Positions 36,870-46,051 of a stretch of 64,000 nt of DNA are shown piece by piece. Each line of letters starts with the position of its first letter. Position 1 is the first letter of the stretch. The notes under the pieces were generated by a model that was not told the origin of the DNA, did no database searches, and worked only from the letters and a program-made list of their open reading frames with translations. The translations under genes and the position numbers were made by a program. The DNA comes from Endozoicomonas sp965261315 (GTDB lineage Bacteria; Pseudomonadota; Gammaproteobacteria; Pseudomonadales; Endozoicomonadaceae), in assembly GCA_965261315.1 (NCBI GenBank), contig CBDHDM010000041.1, positions 60,383-124,382 of the forward strand, read 5' to 3'.

Positions 36870-36895
36870 TAAAAACGGCTCCACAAGGAGCCGTC
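36870..36895 (-). terminator. Rho-independent terminator of tolC
   Basis: On the minus strand ACGGCTCC-TTGT-GGAGCCGT is followed by TTTTTA, about 30 bp after the tolC stop. A textbook terminator. Confidence 0.9.
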
Positions 36896-36923
36896 TCAGA
36901 ATAAATAACAATTAAATCAGTAA

Positions 36924-38312
36924 TTAACCACGACACTCTGTGGGTACAGACAATTCATCGCTGGCATCGGTCATCCACTGATTCAGCGCTTCAAGATCCG
37001 CCGGACTGAGCGTACCTGCAGCCTGCTTAAGCTTCAGGGTATTAACGATAAAGTCATAACGGGTGTTCAGGTAATTACTGATGGAAGAGTACAGCTGCTG
37101 CTGGGAATCCAGTACATCGGTAATGTTACGGGTACCCACTTCATAACCACTCTGAGTGGCTTTCAGCGCACTTTCAGAAGAGATAATCACTCGACAGCTG
37201 GCATTAACCCGATCCACATCCGACGTTGCCGTTCTCAGCAGATTACGGGTGTTGGCATTGGTATCACGCAGTTGCTGATCAAAGTTTTCCTGTGCTTCCA
37301 CCAGCTGATAGCCAGCTTGACGGGTTACCGATGAAGTAGCACCACCGGAGAAAATTGGCAGGTCAAACTGAACACCCACAACAGTCTGCTTGCCATCGCC
37401 TGTTAATGTCCCTTGTGCATGAGCCTGACTAGAGTTACTTGAACTGTAGTTGTAACTGGCAAAGGCATTAACAGTAGGAGCATGACCAGACTTGCTGGCT
37501 TTCACCTTTGACTCGGAAGCCACCAAACCTTCACGAGCCGCTTTCAGGCCCAGATTATTGGTCAGCGCTGTGTTTACCCACTCTTCCGGATTATTAGGCG
37601 CAGGTGCCACCACCGGCATCGCCTTTTCCAACTGGGCAATATCGGTTACGTCCTGGTTTACGATAGTGCGCAACCCTTCATAACTCACAAACACCTGATT
37701 CTCTGCCTGAATGCGGGCAACACGGGCATTGTCGTATGCGGCGCGGGCATCCAGTACATCGGTTTCTGCAATCAGGCCAACATTGTAACGTTCACGAGCC
37801 TGGTCCAGCTGCTGCTTAAGAGCTCTTTCCTGAGCCTTGGCCGTCATCAGGCTATCTTCGGACCGGAGAACGTTGAAGTAAGACTCAGCCACACGAAGAA
37901 TCAACTGCTGCTGAGCATTGGCAAAGACCGCAGACGCCTGACTACCCACCGCTTTTGCCTGATCATAATTAAACCAGGCATTCATGTTAAACAGAGGCTG
38001 GGTTAATGTGGCGCCCCAGCCATGGGAGTTGTAGTTATCCGGTGTATCGCCACCAATAACCAGATCACGAGATGTACGGTTATATTGTGTATTGGCAGAA
38101 AGCCCCAACGTTGGCAGAAGTGTTGCCCGGCTCTGGTTAACCGTTTCCTGAGTCGCTTTCATGGATGCCTGAGCTGCTGCCAGCTGGGCATCGTTCTCCA
38201 GCGCCATATTGTAGACATCGAGCAGGTTGTACTGAGTTGACGCCGCCTGCACGTTCAACACGGTACCCGCCAGAGCGGCAAGCAGAAACCCTCTACGACT
38301 ATTACGTGACAT
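36924..38312 (-). CDS. tolC: Outer-membrane efflux channel TolC
   Basis: A 462-residue trimeric outer-membrane channel for RND, ABC and type I export. It has a signal peptide (FLLAALAGTVLNVQAAS), then two OEP repeats of beta-strand plus long helices. Repeat 1 runs from YNLLDVYNMALENDAQLAAA; repeat 2 from NNLGLKAAREGLVASESKVK. The periplasmic helix ends (ERYNVGLIAETDVLDARAAY and GYEVGTRNITDVLDSQQQLY) are the TolC signature pair. It has its own terminator and is the probable channel for the pump at 23334-27533 (inference). The DUF1249 gene lies divergently upstream, as in many gammaproteobacteria. Confidence 0.95.
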   Translation of the reverse strand: MSRNSRRGFLLAALAGTVLNVQAASTQYNLLDVYNMALENDAQLAAAQASMKATQETVNQSRATLLPTLGLSANTQYNRTSRDLVIGGDTPDNYNSHGWGATLTQPLFNMNAWFNYDQAKAVGSQASAVFANAQQQLILRVAESYFNVLRSEDSLMTAKAQERALKQQLDQARERYNVGLIAETDVLDARAAYDNARVARIQAENQVFVSYEGLRTIVNQDVTDIAQLEKAMPVVAPAPNNPEEWVNTALTNNLGLKAAREGLVASESKVKASKSGHAPTVNAFASYNYSSSNSSQAHAQGTLTGDGKQTVVGVQFDLPIFSGGATSSVTRQAGYQLVEAQENFDQQLRDTNANTRNLLRTATSDVDRVNASCRVIISSESALKATQSGYEVGTRNITDVLDSQQQLYSSISNYLNTRYDFIVNTLKLKQAAGTLSPADLEALNQWMTDASDELSVPTECRG

Positions 38313-38525
38313 AATTTTGTGATCCTTGGAAAGTTCGCCAGTCGTTCATCACCCCTCTCGCAGAAAGGCTTACAGACTGGTCCCTGATGGGGGATAAAAT
38401 CGCTGTATCAAACTCAGATCAAGGAAATCTACACTAATTTACGCAAAAAATGCAGTAGTATGACGAATTCCTCTATGGATATTGCTTCTTTAGGCTGCAG
38501 GGATGAGGACGCTATAATAGTTATT

Positions 38526-38987
38526 ATGAAGAGACATTCGACAAAACCAAACTACCACGTCAATCTGATTCGCCTGCAGCAACTTTGTGAGGGGAACTAT
38601 CTGCGGCTGAAGCGCCTGTTGCCAGATCTACCAGAGCAGGAGCACTTCCACCTGCCGGTTAAACACGTAAAAGGTCAGAGTCAGCGCCTGGAATGGCTGA
38701 TCGTTGATGTCCTTGAGAGAGCACCTTTTACGACATTGCTCCAACTGAGAATGGATACCTGCTGGGGAAGCTTTTTCAAAACGCCAGAAGCTGAAGTGCG
38801 CCTTTACCATGATGTACGTATGGCAGAAGTGGTATCCCGGAAAACAAGCCAGATCATCCAGGCCCGATACGATTACCCTAATGCTAAAATGCATCAGCCC
38901 GATGAGAAAGAGCAGCATAACCAGTTTCTCGCACTATGGCTTGATTATGCATTGCCAACCTGTCAATCCCATACGGAAAGAACCTGA
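38526..38987 (+). CDS. yqiB: DUF1249 protein (YqiB-like)
   Basis: A 153-residue cytosolic protein of the YqiB family (YHVNLIRLQQLCEGNYLRLKRLLPD and DVRMAEVVSRKTSQIIQARY match the family pattern). Function unknown; usually found between nudF and cpdA near tolC, as partly kept here. ATG 38526 (MKRHSTKPNYHVN) gives the standard start; an in-frame ATG at 38460 would add 22 residues. The nudF ADP-ribose pyrophosphatase gene normally adjacent is missing, and a 965-bp gap now separates it from cpdA. Confidence 0.88.
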   Translation: MKRHSTKPNYHVNLIRLQQLCEGNYLRLKRLLPDLPEQEHFHLPVKHVKGQSQRLEWLIVDVLERAPFTTLLQLRMDTCWGSFFKTPEAEVRLYHDVRMAEVVSRKTSQIIQARYDYPNAKMHQPDEKEQHNQFLALWLDYALPTCQSHTERT

Positions 38988-39952
38988 CCAAGGTCTATTT
39001 TTGCATAAGCCGGAAATTAAAAGCTGACATTCTTCACGCTGTATGGCTTCATGTTTTCAGCAATAAACAATAAAAGCTGATGGTACTTGACAACTAGCAA
39101 CATACTGACAAGCACCACCATTTAAAAGAGAACATATATTTAATATCACCAAATAATTCTACTGATTAAAGAAAGCGGCCTGTAAAAACATTTATCGTCG
39201 TATATAATTCTAAAGACAAAAACCCAATTGAATATACATAACCAATGGCTTTTACTTATACAGGTAAAGCAAAACTGAAAGGAAAATCTTTCGGCATCAG
39301 GATTCATCACTCGATAACTGATAACGTCATTTCCAAATAAAACGATATTTACAAAAAACGACACCAGAAATCCCTCTAAAAAAATGAAGGCTATAGCCTG
39401 CCAAATAAGCCAAAGTAGCTGAGGAGCTAAATAGCCCACTTAGGGTAAATATTAAGGAATTCTTCCTGATGATACAGTTGCACAAATATTTCTTTTAGCA
39501 TCTGCTGAGAGGCGCTGGCGGTTGGCTGATACGTGTTGCGGGTCTTGATTTGGAACCACAAAGAGCACGAAGAAGAGATTTTCTTTTCCTTTGTGTTCTT
39601 TGTGTTCTTTGTGCCCCTTCAAATTAATGGCTAGATGCTTAATGTCTACCCTAAGAAATAGCCCATTCCCCAGATACTATGTATCTCCTGTACCATGCCC
39701 TTCAATGCCAAATAAATAGCTGCAATGAGGAAATGTGTTATTACTTCCCAAAATGAGTACTATTGCATTCTCAATGGTGTATTTGCGGGCTATCATAGGC
39801 GTGCTCCAGTTGAGCGCAGACTCTCAAATGGCTGAGTCCACTGTGAGCAGCTGACTGACGGTGACGCTCTACGATGGAGACTTTACTCGTCAGAACACCA
39901 CCTGATAAACCAGAAGCCAGGTTGGATAACTATAACATCGGTTAAGGCTGAC
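38988..39952. other. 965-bp gap between the DUF1249 gene and cpdA
   Basis: A/T-rich and without a supportable gene. A 97-codon open frame on the minus strand (39146-39439) is hydrophobic but starts at GTG without a ribosome site. The region holds the second copy of the CACAAAG palindromic repeat (39551-39625). Confidence 0.6.
39551..39625. repeat. Palindromic CACAAAGAG repeat, copy 2
   Basis: TGGAACCACAAAGAGCACGA then AGAAGAGATTTTC and the inverse half CCTTTGTGTTCTTTGTG repeated. The same arrangement as 32622-32693. Confidence 0.65.
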
Positions 39953-40741
39953 ATGAGTACCGCCAGAATTCGAGTCATACAGATTACAGATCCGCATCTT
40001 TTTGCTGATTCCAGCTTAACGCTTATGGGTATCAATACGTCTGCCACACTGGGTGATGTGCTTGCAAAAATACAGGATGATTATCAGGATGCCCAATGTC
40101 TTCTCGTGACTGGAGACTTAACTCAGGACGACAGCGAAGCGTCCTACCAGCACCTGAAAGACAAGCTATCGAAGCTTAACATTCCCAGTTATTGGCTACG
40201 CGGTAATCATGACCAAACCGACGTGATGAATGCTATCAGCCCATCATCCATGCAAAAACAGGTCATTCTTGGTAAATGGCAGATTCTACTACTGAACACT
40301 CAGGTGGATGGTGAAGTGTTTGGTTACCTCAGTAACACTGAACTGGAGCTTCTGGATAATTATCTGGCACAGGACTCAGATAAACACTGCCTGCTGGCCC
40401 TGCATCACCACCCGGCGCCCATCAATAGCCTGTGGATGGACAGTATTATGCTGAAGAACCCGGATGACCTGGCCAGAGTACTGGCTCGGCATAATAATGT
40501 AAGCGCCATTATTCATGGCCATGTGCATCAAGCCAGAGATTATGAGTTCTGCAATATTCCTGTGATGGCAACCCCCTCCACCTGTGTGCAGTTTGCGCCT
40601 GAATCCGACAAGTTTCTTGCTGACACCAGGCAGCCCGGTTTTCGAGTTCTGGACCTTTTTCCTGACGGACGGGTAAAAAGCCAGATTGTCAGAACCAGTG
40701 ATAAGCCCATGAGAATCGATTTGGAGTCAAAAGGTTACTGA
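39953..40741 (+). CDS. cpdA: 3',5'-cyclic AMP phosphodiesterase CpdA
   Basis: A 262-residue class III cAMP phosphodiesterase with a two-metal calcineurin-like site. All five metal-binding blocks are present: QITDPHLFAD, VTGDLTQDD, LRGNHDQTD, LALHHHPAP and IIHGHVHQARD. It lowers cAMP and so tunes CRP-dependent genes. Family length is about 270. ATG 39953. Confidence 0.94.
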   Translation: MSTARIRVIQITDPHLFADSSLTLMGINTSATLGDVLAKIQDDYQDAQCLLVTGDLTQDDSEASYQHLKDKLSKLNIPSYWLRGNHDQTDVMNAISPSSMQKQVILGKWQILLLNTQVDGEVFGYLSNTELELLDNYLAQDSDKHCLLALHHHPAPINSLWMDSIMLKNPDDLARVLARHNNVSAIIHGHVHQARDYEFCNIPVMATPSTCVQFAPESDKFLADTRQPGFRVLDLFPDGRVKSQIVRTSDKPMRIDLESKGY

Positions 40742-40979
40742 TAACCTGCTATTTTTTAGCAAAACCAGAGATCTGTAGCCCGATACAGCCATGAATCTAT
40801 ATTTTTCCTTAAAAAACAATTCAATACACATCTTCCAAGCCATCATTTTCCCTAAACCAACCAGTCTAATAAATATTTCAGAATTAACAGACTAACGGTA
40901 TATATCTATTTTTTATGAAAGAGTGCCCTATCCTTTTCTAGATTTAATATTAGGAGCAGTAAAAAATAAGGATGTAGTT

Positions 40980-41222
40980 ATGATCAGGATAAGGTCCGTA
41001 CAACAGGATGAATGGGATGATACCTTCTGGAACAGCAATCATGAACACCGCAAAGCAAAGGCTCAGAAATCACGTCACAAAGGGTTAAACTCATCAGCCA
41101 TACGCCAGGGAATCGAAGATTACTTTGATAAAAGTAAGCTTAGAAAAAATATATCAGATCGTTATCAAGATCTTGATGGTTATGATGAATTAGATGAAGA
41201 TGATTACAAGCCCAGAATCTGA
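40980..41222 (+). CDS. Small charged hypothetical protein
   Basis: An 80-residue hydrophilic protein: WDDTFWNSNHEHRKAKAQKS, then a Lys/Arg-rich part, then a strongly acidic tail (DLDGYDELDEDDYKPRI). ATG 40980 has the ribosome site AAGGATG 7 bp upstream. The frame is open to 40923, but that start lacks one. A clear terminator follows at 41243-41272, which supports a real transcription unit. Family not recognised. Confidence 0.65.
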   Translation: MIRIRSVQQDEWDDTFWNSNHEHRKAKAQKSRHKGLNSSAIRQGIEDYFDKSKLRKNISDRYQDLDGYDELDEDDYKPRI

Positions 41223-41242
41223 CTCAATTTCTACCTGACCAG

Positions 41243-41272
41243 AATGCCACTTTTTTATGTGGCATTTTTTAT
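41243..41272 (+). terminator. Rho-independent terminator
   Basis: AATGCCAC (41243-41250) pairs with GTGGCATT (41259-41266), followed by TTTTTTA. It ends the unit of the small charged protein. Confidence 0.9.
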
Positions 41273-41577
41273 TTTTGCAATACATTTAAAAACCCTTACT
41301 ATTGTTATGGATATAGAACCCCCAACAGCCAAACCACCTTACGGCCGCCGAGATTAAAATGACGGTTGCAGAAACTTCAGATCAGGCCTGTTCAGTTGAA
41401 AATACCAGCTACACTCTCATTGCTATAAATAACTGAGTTATGGCTATAAACGATTCTCACACGGTCATTAAATTCCATATTGCTGCCAGCGACGCTTTCA
41501 ATGCGAGCCTGACAGTAATAATCTGACTATTGGACATGTTCGGTAGAAATAGTTAATAAATTATGGGGTAATGACGA
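41273..41577. promoter_or_regulatory. Leader region of the homogentisate operon
   Basis: 305 bp without a gene, ending with GGGGTAATGACG before the hmgA ATG. It must hold the promoter of the three-gene operon. I cannot name a specific operator. Confidence 0.4.
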
Positions 41578-42876
41578 ATGACCACGTTTTCTGAACTCCA
41601 ATATCTGCACGGATTTGGTAATGAGCATGAGACTGAAGCCCTGACTGGTGCACTTCCCCAGGGGCAGTTCAACCCTCAGCAGGCACCCATGGGTCTATAT
41701 GCAGAACAGTTTTCAACGACTGCATTCACTGCCCCAAGGCATCAGAACAGAAGGACCTGGATGTATCGCATTCGGCCTTCTGCAGCACAGGGTGACTTTC
41801 AGCCGATAACATCTGACCTGCTACGTTCAGGTCCAATTACCGAAGTCCCCGCCCCGCCCAACTTGATGCGTTGGGATGCACTGGCGTTTCCTGAAAAAGA
41901 AACTGACTTTATTGATGGCCTTATCACCATGGCTGCCAATGGCAATCTTCAGGTGCAAACCGGTTCTGCTGTGCATATGTACCTGGCGACTCAGGATATG
42001 ACAGACCGCTTCTTCTACAATGCCGATGGAGAGCTGCTGATTGTCCCTCAACAGGGCGCTATCCTGGCAAGAACCGAACTTGGCAGTTTGCATGTTTCCC
42101 CCGGAGAAATACTGGTTATCCCCAGAGGGATAAAATTTCAAATCCAGTTGCCTGAAGGTAAAGCCCGGGGCTACATCTGCGAAAATTACGGGGCTCCCTT
42201 TATCCTGCCAGAGCGTGGGCCTGTGGGCGCCAATGGCTATGCCAATGATCGTGACTTTCACTATCCAGTAGCCAGCTTTGAAGATATTGATGGTGATTTT
42301 GAACTGGTCGCTAAATTCAATGGAAACCTTTTCACCTGTAGCCTCGACCATTCGCCACTGGATGTCGTCGCTTGGGTTGGCACCTCAGCGCCCTACAAAT
42401 ACGACCTGTCACGTTTTAATGTCATTAACACTGTAAGCTTCGACCACCCTGACCCTTCAATTTTTACCGTACTGACCTCCCAGAGCGATACCCCCGGGGT
42501 AGCAAATATCGACTTTGTTATCTTCCCACCCCGATGGATGGTCGCTGAAAACACATTCCGTCCTCCCTGGTATCACAGAAATATTATGAGTGAATTCATG
42601 GGTCTCATTCATGGTATTTACGATGCCAAGGAAAAGGGCTTTGTTCCCGGAGGCGCAAGCCTGCATAACTGTATGAGTCCGCACGGGCCAGAGGCAGAAG
42701 TCTTTGAAAAAGCCAGCAAGGCAGAACTTCAGCCTGTGCAATACAAAGACACCATGGCCTTTATGTTTGAGTCCCGTTTTGTCTTTGCACCGACCCGGTT
42801 TGCACTGGAAAGTAATACCCGCCAAACCGACTATATTGATTGCTGGAAAGGACTCAAGAAGCACTTCAGCCGATAA
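41578..42876 (+). CDS. hmgA: Homogentisate 1,2-dioxygenase
   Basis: A 432-residue Fe(II) ring-cleavage dioxygenase that opens homogentisate to maleylacetoacetate in tyrosine and phenylalanine catabolism. The N-terminal signature (YLHGFGNEHETEAL and PRHQNRRTWMYRIRPS) matches the family. The C-terminal cupin carries the iron ligands: His/Glu in RPPWYHRNIMSEFMGLIHG and the later His in NCMSPHGPE. GFVPGGASLHNCM is the typical loop. Family length. First gene of an operon with fahA (59 bp downstream) and maiA. Confidence 0.96.
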   Translation: MTTFSELQYLHGFGNEHETEALTGALPQGQFNPQQAPMGLYAEQFSTTAFTAPRHQNRRTWMYRIRPSAAQGDFQPITSDLLRSGPITEVPAPPNLMRWDALAFPEKETDFIDGLITMAANGNLQVQTGSAVHMYLATQDMTDRFFYNADGELLIVPQQGAILARTELGSLHVSPGEILVIPRGIKFQIQLPEGKARGYICENYGAPFILPERGPVGANGYANDRDFHYPVASFEDIDGDFELVAKFNGNLFTCSLDHSPLDVVAWVGTSAPYKYDLSRFNVINTVSFDHPDPSIFTVLTSQSDTPGVANIDFVIFPPRWMVAENTFRPPWYHRNIMSEFMGLIHGIYDAKEKGFVPGGASLHNCMSPHGPEAEVFEKASKAELQPVQYKDTMAFMFESRFVFAPTRFALESNTRQTDYIDCWKGLKKHFSR

Positions 42877-42935
42877 GAACACAGAATAAAGAACTTGTCG
42901 TTTTTCTAACTTACGCCGGAGTCATAAAGCATACC

Positions 42936-44282
42936 ATGCTGACACTTAATGAAACGCACGATGCAAACCTCACCAGCTGGGTTACATCGGCCAATAACAA
43001 AGACAGTGATTTTCCTATTCAAAACCTGCCCTTTGGCATCTTCAGACGAAAGGACTGTGGTGAATCTTTTCGGGCAGGCGTTGCCATTGGTGACCGAATT
43101 GTGGATCTTGTTGCAGTCTCCCAGACCAGCATTCACTCAGGGAAAGACTGGGAGGCTCTGGAAGCCTGCTGCGATGGAACACTGAACCGATTTATGGGGC
43201 TTGGTTTTGAGCACTGGTCGTCGCTAAGACGAGCCTTGTCCAAAGCCCTGCGCACAGATGCCTCAGAAGAAGCTGAACTGTCGCGCTGCCTGGTTGACAT
43301 GGATGAGGTGGAATACCGACTGCCCTGCCAGATCGGCGATTACACTGACTTTTATACCTCCATCTACCATGCCACCAGCGTTGGCTCACTGTTCAGGCCT
43401 GATAACCCGCTGCTTCCCAACTATAAGTGGATACCGATTGGCTATCACGGCCGGTCGTCATCGATAGATGTTTCCGGCCAGACTTTTAACCGTCCCTGTG
43501 GGCAGACAAAAGCCCCGGATGCAGAAACCCCATCCTTTGGTCCGTGCAAACGGCTGGACTATGAGCTGGAGATGGGCATCTTTATGGGTGTAGGCAATGC
43601 GTTAGGGGAGGCGATCAAACTGGATCAGGCCGACCAGCATGTCTTTGGTCTCTGTCTGTTTAACGACTGGTCTGCCCGGGACATTCAGGCCTGGGAGTAC
43701 CAGCCACTGGGACCATTCCTGGCCAAAAATTTTGCCTCTACCGTTTCCCCCTGGATCATCTCCCTGGAAGCTCTGGTACCCTACTTTACCACCTTTGAGC
43801 GTCCAGCCAGCGATCCTCAACCTCTGCCTTACCTTGACTCTGAGAAAAATCGCCAGCAGGGCTCTATTGATATTCAACTGTCGGCTCATATTCTTACCGA
43901 GCAGATGAATCAGGAAGGGAATACCCCGGCACAACTCTCTCAATCCAGCTTCCGACACTCTTATTGGACCATTAATCAGATGGTGGCTCACCATACCGCC
44001 AATGGTTGTAACCTCAAGCCGGGAGATCTCTTTGGCAGCGGTACCCAATCCGGACCAAAACCAGAAGAAGCAGGGTCGCTGCTGGAACTGTCCCAGGGGG
44101 GCAAAAAACCACTGACGCTTCCCAATGGGGAAACAAGAACCTTTCTGGAAGATGGTGATACCGTCATTTTTAAAGGCTGGTGTGAAAAGAAAGGACATGC
44201 CCGCATCGGTTTTGGCGAAGTACAGGCAACCATCTTACCGGCTCAAGCTGTTCTGCCTGCCCGGACGGATATTGGAGAATAA
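42936..44282 (+). CDS. fahA: Fumarylacetoacetase
   Basis: A 448-residue hydrolase that splits fumarylacetoacetate to fumarate and acetoacetate, the last step of the pathway. It has an N-terminal SH3-like domain (PFGIFRRKDCGESFRAGVAI) then the FAH catalytic domain: DFYTSIYHATSVGSLFRPDN holds the metal Asp and catalytic His, LDYELEMGIFMG and FNDWSARDIQAWEYQPLGPF further metal and substrate residues. ATG 42936 is chosen; the frame is open to 42840, but that would overlap hmgA by 37 bp and add 32 atypical residues. maiA starts 5 bp after its stop. Confidence 0.95.
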   Translation: MLTLNETHDANLTSWVTSANNKDSDFPIQNLPFGIFRRKDCGESFRAGVAIGDRIVDLVAVSQTSIHSGKDWEALEACCDGTLNRFMGLGFEHWSSLRRALSKALRTDASEEAELSRCLVDMDEVEYRLPCQIGDYTDFYTSIYHATSVGSLFRPDNPLLPNYKWIPIGYHGRSSSIDVSGQTFNRPCGQTKAPDAETPSFGPCKRLDYELEMGIFMGVGNALGEAIKLDQADQHVFGLCLFNDWSARDIQAWEYQPLGPFLAKNFASTVSPWIISLEALVPYFTTFERPASDPQPLPYLDSEKNRQQGSIDIQLSAHILTEQMNQEGNTPAQLSQSSFRHSYWTINQMVAHHTANGCNLKPGDLFGSGTQSGPKPEEAGSLLELSQGGKKPLTLPNGETRTFLEDGDTVIFKGWCEKKGHARIGFGEVQATILPAQAVLPARTDIGE

Positions 44283-44287
44283 ATACG

Positions 44288-44914
44288 ATGACACTCTACG
44301 GCTACTTTCGCTCATCTGCAGCGTATCGGGTGCGGATTGCCCTGGGCCTGAAAGAACTTGATTATCAACAGTCTGCGATCAACCTGCTGAAGGGTGAACA
44401 GAACTCGGAAGAATACAAAAAAATGAATCCGCAGGGTCTGGTACCCACCCTGACTACGGACAAAGGTATTCTTACCCAGTCACTGGCCATTCTGGAATGG
44501 TTAGAAGAAATGTTTCCTGAGCGTTCCATTATTCCGGGAGATCCATGGCAAAAAGCCCAGTTGCGTAGCCTGGCTTATCAAGTTAGCTGCGACATTCACC
44601 CGGTGAACAACCTGCGGATTCTCAAATACCTGCAACAGGCGCTGGCGGTGAGTGAGGATGCCAAAACACAATGGTATAAGCACTGGATTCACACAGGATT
44701 TACAGCCCTTGAAGCGCAGCTTAATGACCAGCCTTTCTGCTGTTCTGAGCAGCCCTCAATAGCCGACATATGCCTTGTACCTCAAGTATTTAATGCCCTG
44801 CGATTTAAGGTGGACATGTCAGATTTCCCAAAAATTCATGGCATTTACAAACACTGCAATATGCAGCCAGCGTTTATCGATGCGGCCCCTGAAAATCAAC
44901 CGGACGCTGTATAA
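44288..44914 (+). CDS. maiA: Maleylacetoacetate isomerase (zeta-class GST)
   Basis: A 208-residue glutathione-dependent cis-trans isomerase that turns maleylacetoacetate into fumarylacetoacetate. The thioredoxin-like N-terminal domain has YFRSSAAYRVRIALGLKEL, the zeta motif with Ala where eukaryotic enzymes have Cys. MNPQGLVPTL and TQSLAILEWLEE contact glutathione. The helical C-terminal domain ends normally. It is the third gene of the hmgA operon, 5 bp after fahA. Repeats follow directly downstream. Confidence 0.93.
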   Translation: MTLYGYFRSSAAYRVRIALGLKELDYQQSAINLLKGEQNSEEYKKMNPQGLVPTLTTDKGILTQSLAILEWLEEMFPERSIIPGDPWQKAQLRSLAYQVSCDIHPVNNLRILKYLQQALAVSEDAKTQWYKHWIHTGFTALEAQLNDQPFCCSEQPSIADICLVPQVFNALRFKVDMSDFPKIHGIYKHCNMQPAFIDAAPENQPDAV

Positions 44915-44932
44915 CGTCAAAACTATTTTTTC

Positions 44933-45042
44933 CTCGTTCCCATGCTCCGCGTGGGAATGCATACGAAAGTTCGCAGGCTTTTCCGTAGCAGGTTCTTTGC
45001 GGGGAGTTGGGGTAGGCGTTCCCACGCAGGCGCGTGGGAACG
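44933..45042. repeat. Two copies of the GTTCCCACGC palindromic repeat
   Basis: 44933-44961 reads CTCGTTCCCATGCTCCGCGT then GGGAATGCA; 45017-45042 is a perfect hairpin with arms CGTTCCCACGC/GCGTGGGAACG. The two copies face each other over about 55 bp, a common arrangement for REP-type elements. Related copies lie at 28475-28537 and 47213-47341. Confidence 0.8.
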
Positions 45043-45075
45043 AGGTCAGATCACGCCACTTGTGGTTTCAACAGG

Positions 45076-45840
45076 TCAACCAAGAAAACGTAAAAGAGTG
45101 CGTATCACCAGATCCGGTTTCTGAGCATGCACCCAATGACCTGCTTCTGGTATTTCTCGCATGGACGCTGATGGGAACAATGCAAGCACCCGCTCACGAT
45201 GCTCGGGCAAAATATAGTCAGACTCTCCCCCCTTAATAAACAGGGTTTCACCGGCAAAACCGTTATCTGACAGTTGTCCGCCAAGAATTTCCCTATAGTG
45301 TGTCATGATCGCAGTAAGGTTAACCCGCCAGCAATAACCGCCCTGTTCATCACGATAGAGATTTTTCAACAGAAACTGACGTATGTCTTTTTCCGGCTCA
45401 TAGGTTTCAAGAAAACGATCAGCCTCTGACCGGCTTTTAAGCGCACCTAAAGGCATAGACGACAGCCCTTGCAGAATGCTGTCGTGCCGCCGCTCTTGAT
45501 AAGTCACCGGAGCAATATCGATCACAACCAGCTTTGTAACGCGCTCCGGCGCCATCAGCGCAATGGTCATCGCGACCTTGCCGCCCATGGAATGACCAAC
45601 AATATGGACTTTTTCCAGTCGTTGGTCGTCCATATATTCCAGAACATCTTCCGCCATCACCTGATAATTCATGGCCTCACCATGAGGAGAGCGCCCATGA
45701 TTGCGAATATCCAGCCCGTGGACCCGAAAGGATTGTGCAAGACCACGGTTGATCATGCCCAGATTTTCCTGTGAACCAAACAGGCCGTGCAGGCTGATCA
45801 CATCAGCCCCCTGCCCCTGTTGCCTTGCGTACAATTTCAT
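45076..45840 (-). CDS. Alpha/beta-hydrolase (YbfF-like esterase)
   Basis: A 254-residue serine hydrolase. The nucleophile elbow is VGHSMGGKVA, the oxyanion segment ISLHGLFGSQEN, the acid loop GGESDYILPEH and the His is in IPEAGHWVHAQKP. It matches the YbfF esterase group (255 residues), which cleaves acyl-CoA and short esters. Single gene, convergent with the maiA operon. Confidence 0.9.
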   Translation of the reverse strand: MKLYARQQGQGADVISLHGLFGSQENLGMINRGLAQSFRVHGLDIRNHGRSPHGEAMNYQVMAEDVLEYMDDQRLEKVHIVGHSMGGKVAMTIALMAPERVTKLVVIDIAPVTYQERRHDSILQGLSSMPLGALKSRSEADRFLETYEPEKDIRQFLLKNLYRDEQGGYCWRVNLTAIMTHYREILGGQLSDNGFAGETLFIKGGESDYILPEHRERVLALFPSASMREIPEAGHWVHAQKPDLVIRTLLRFLG

Positions 45841-46051
45841 GCCTTCAGCGCTTCTCTCAATTATTCACATAAACGGTAATTACTGATCAGGAATTCTACC
45901 TAAACGACCGTACAACTGCCTCTGCATTTGGTACAAAGATCATAAATTGAGCGTTATCAAAAAAGCCAGCGGCCCATTCATGATGATGGAAATTACCGCT
46001 GTGTCTTTTGAAGGTAAACAACCAACCTGAAAACAGGAAAGTAAAGCCATC

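Noticed and set aside
39146..39439. 97-codon hydrophobic frame on the minus strand
   Set aside because: GTG start without a ribosome site, in A/T-rich DNA that gives Phe, Ile and Leu codons by chance. Could still be real, but I cannot support it.
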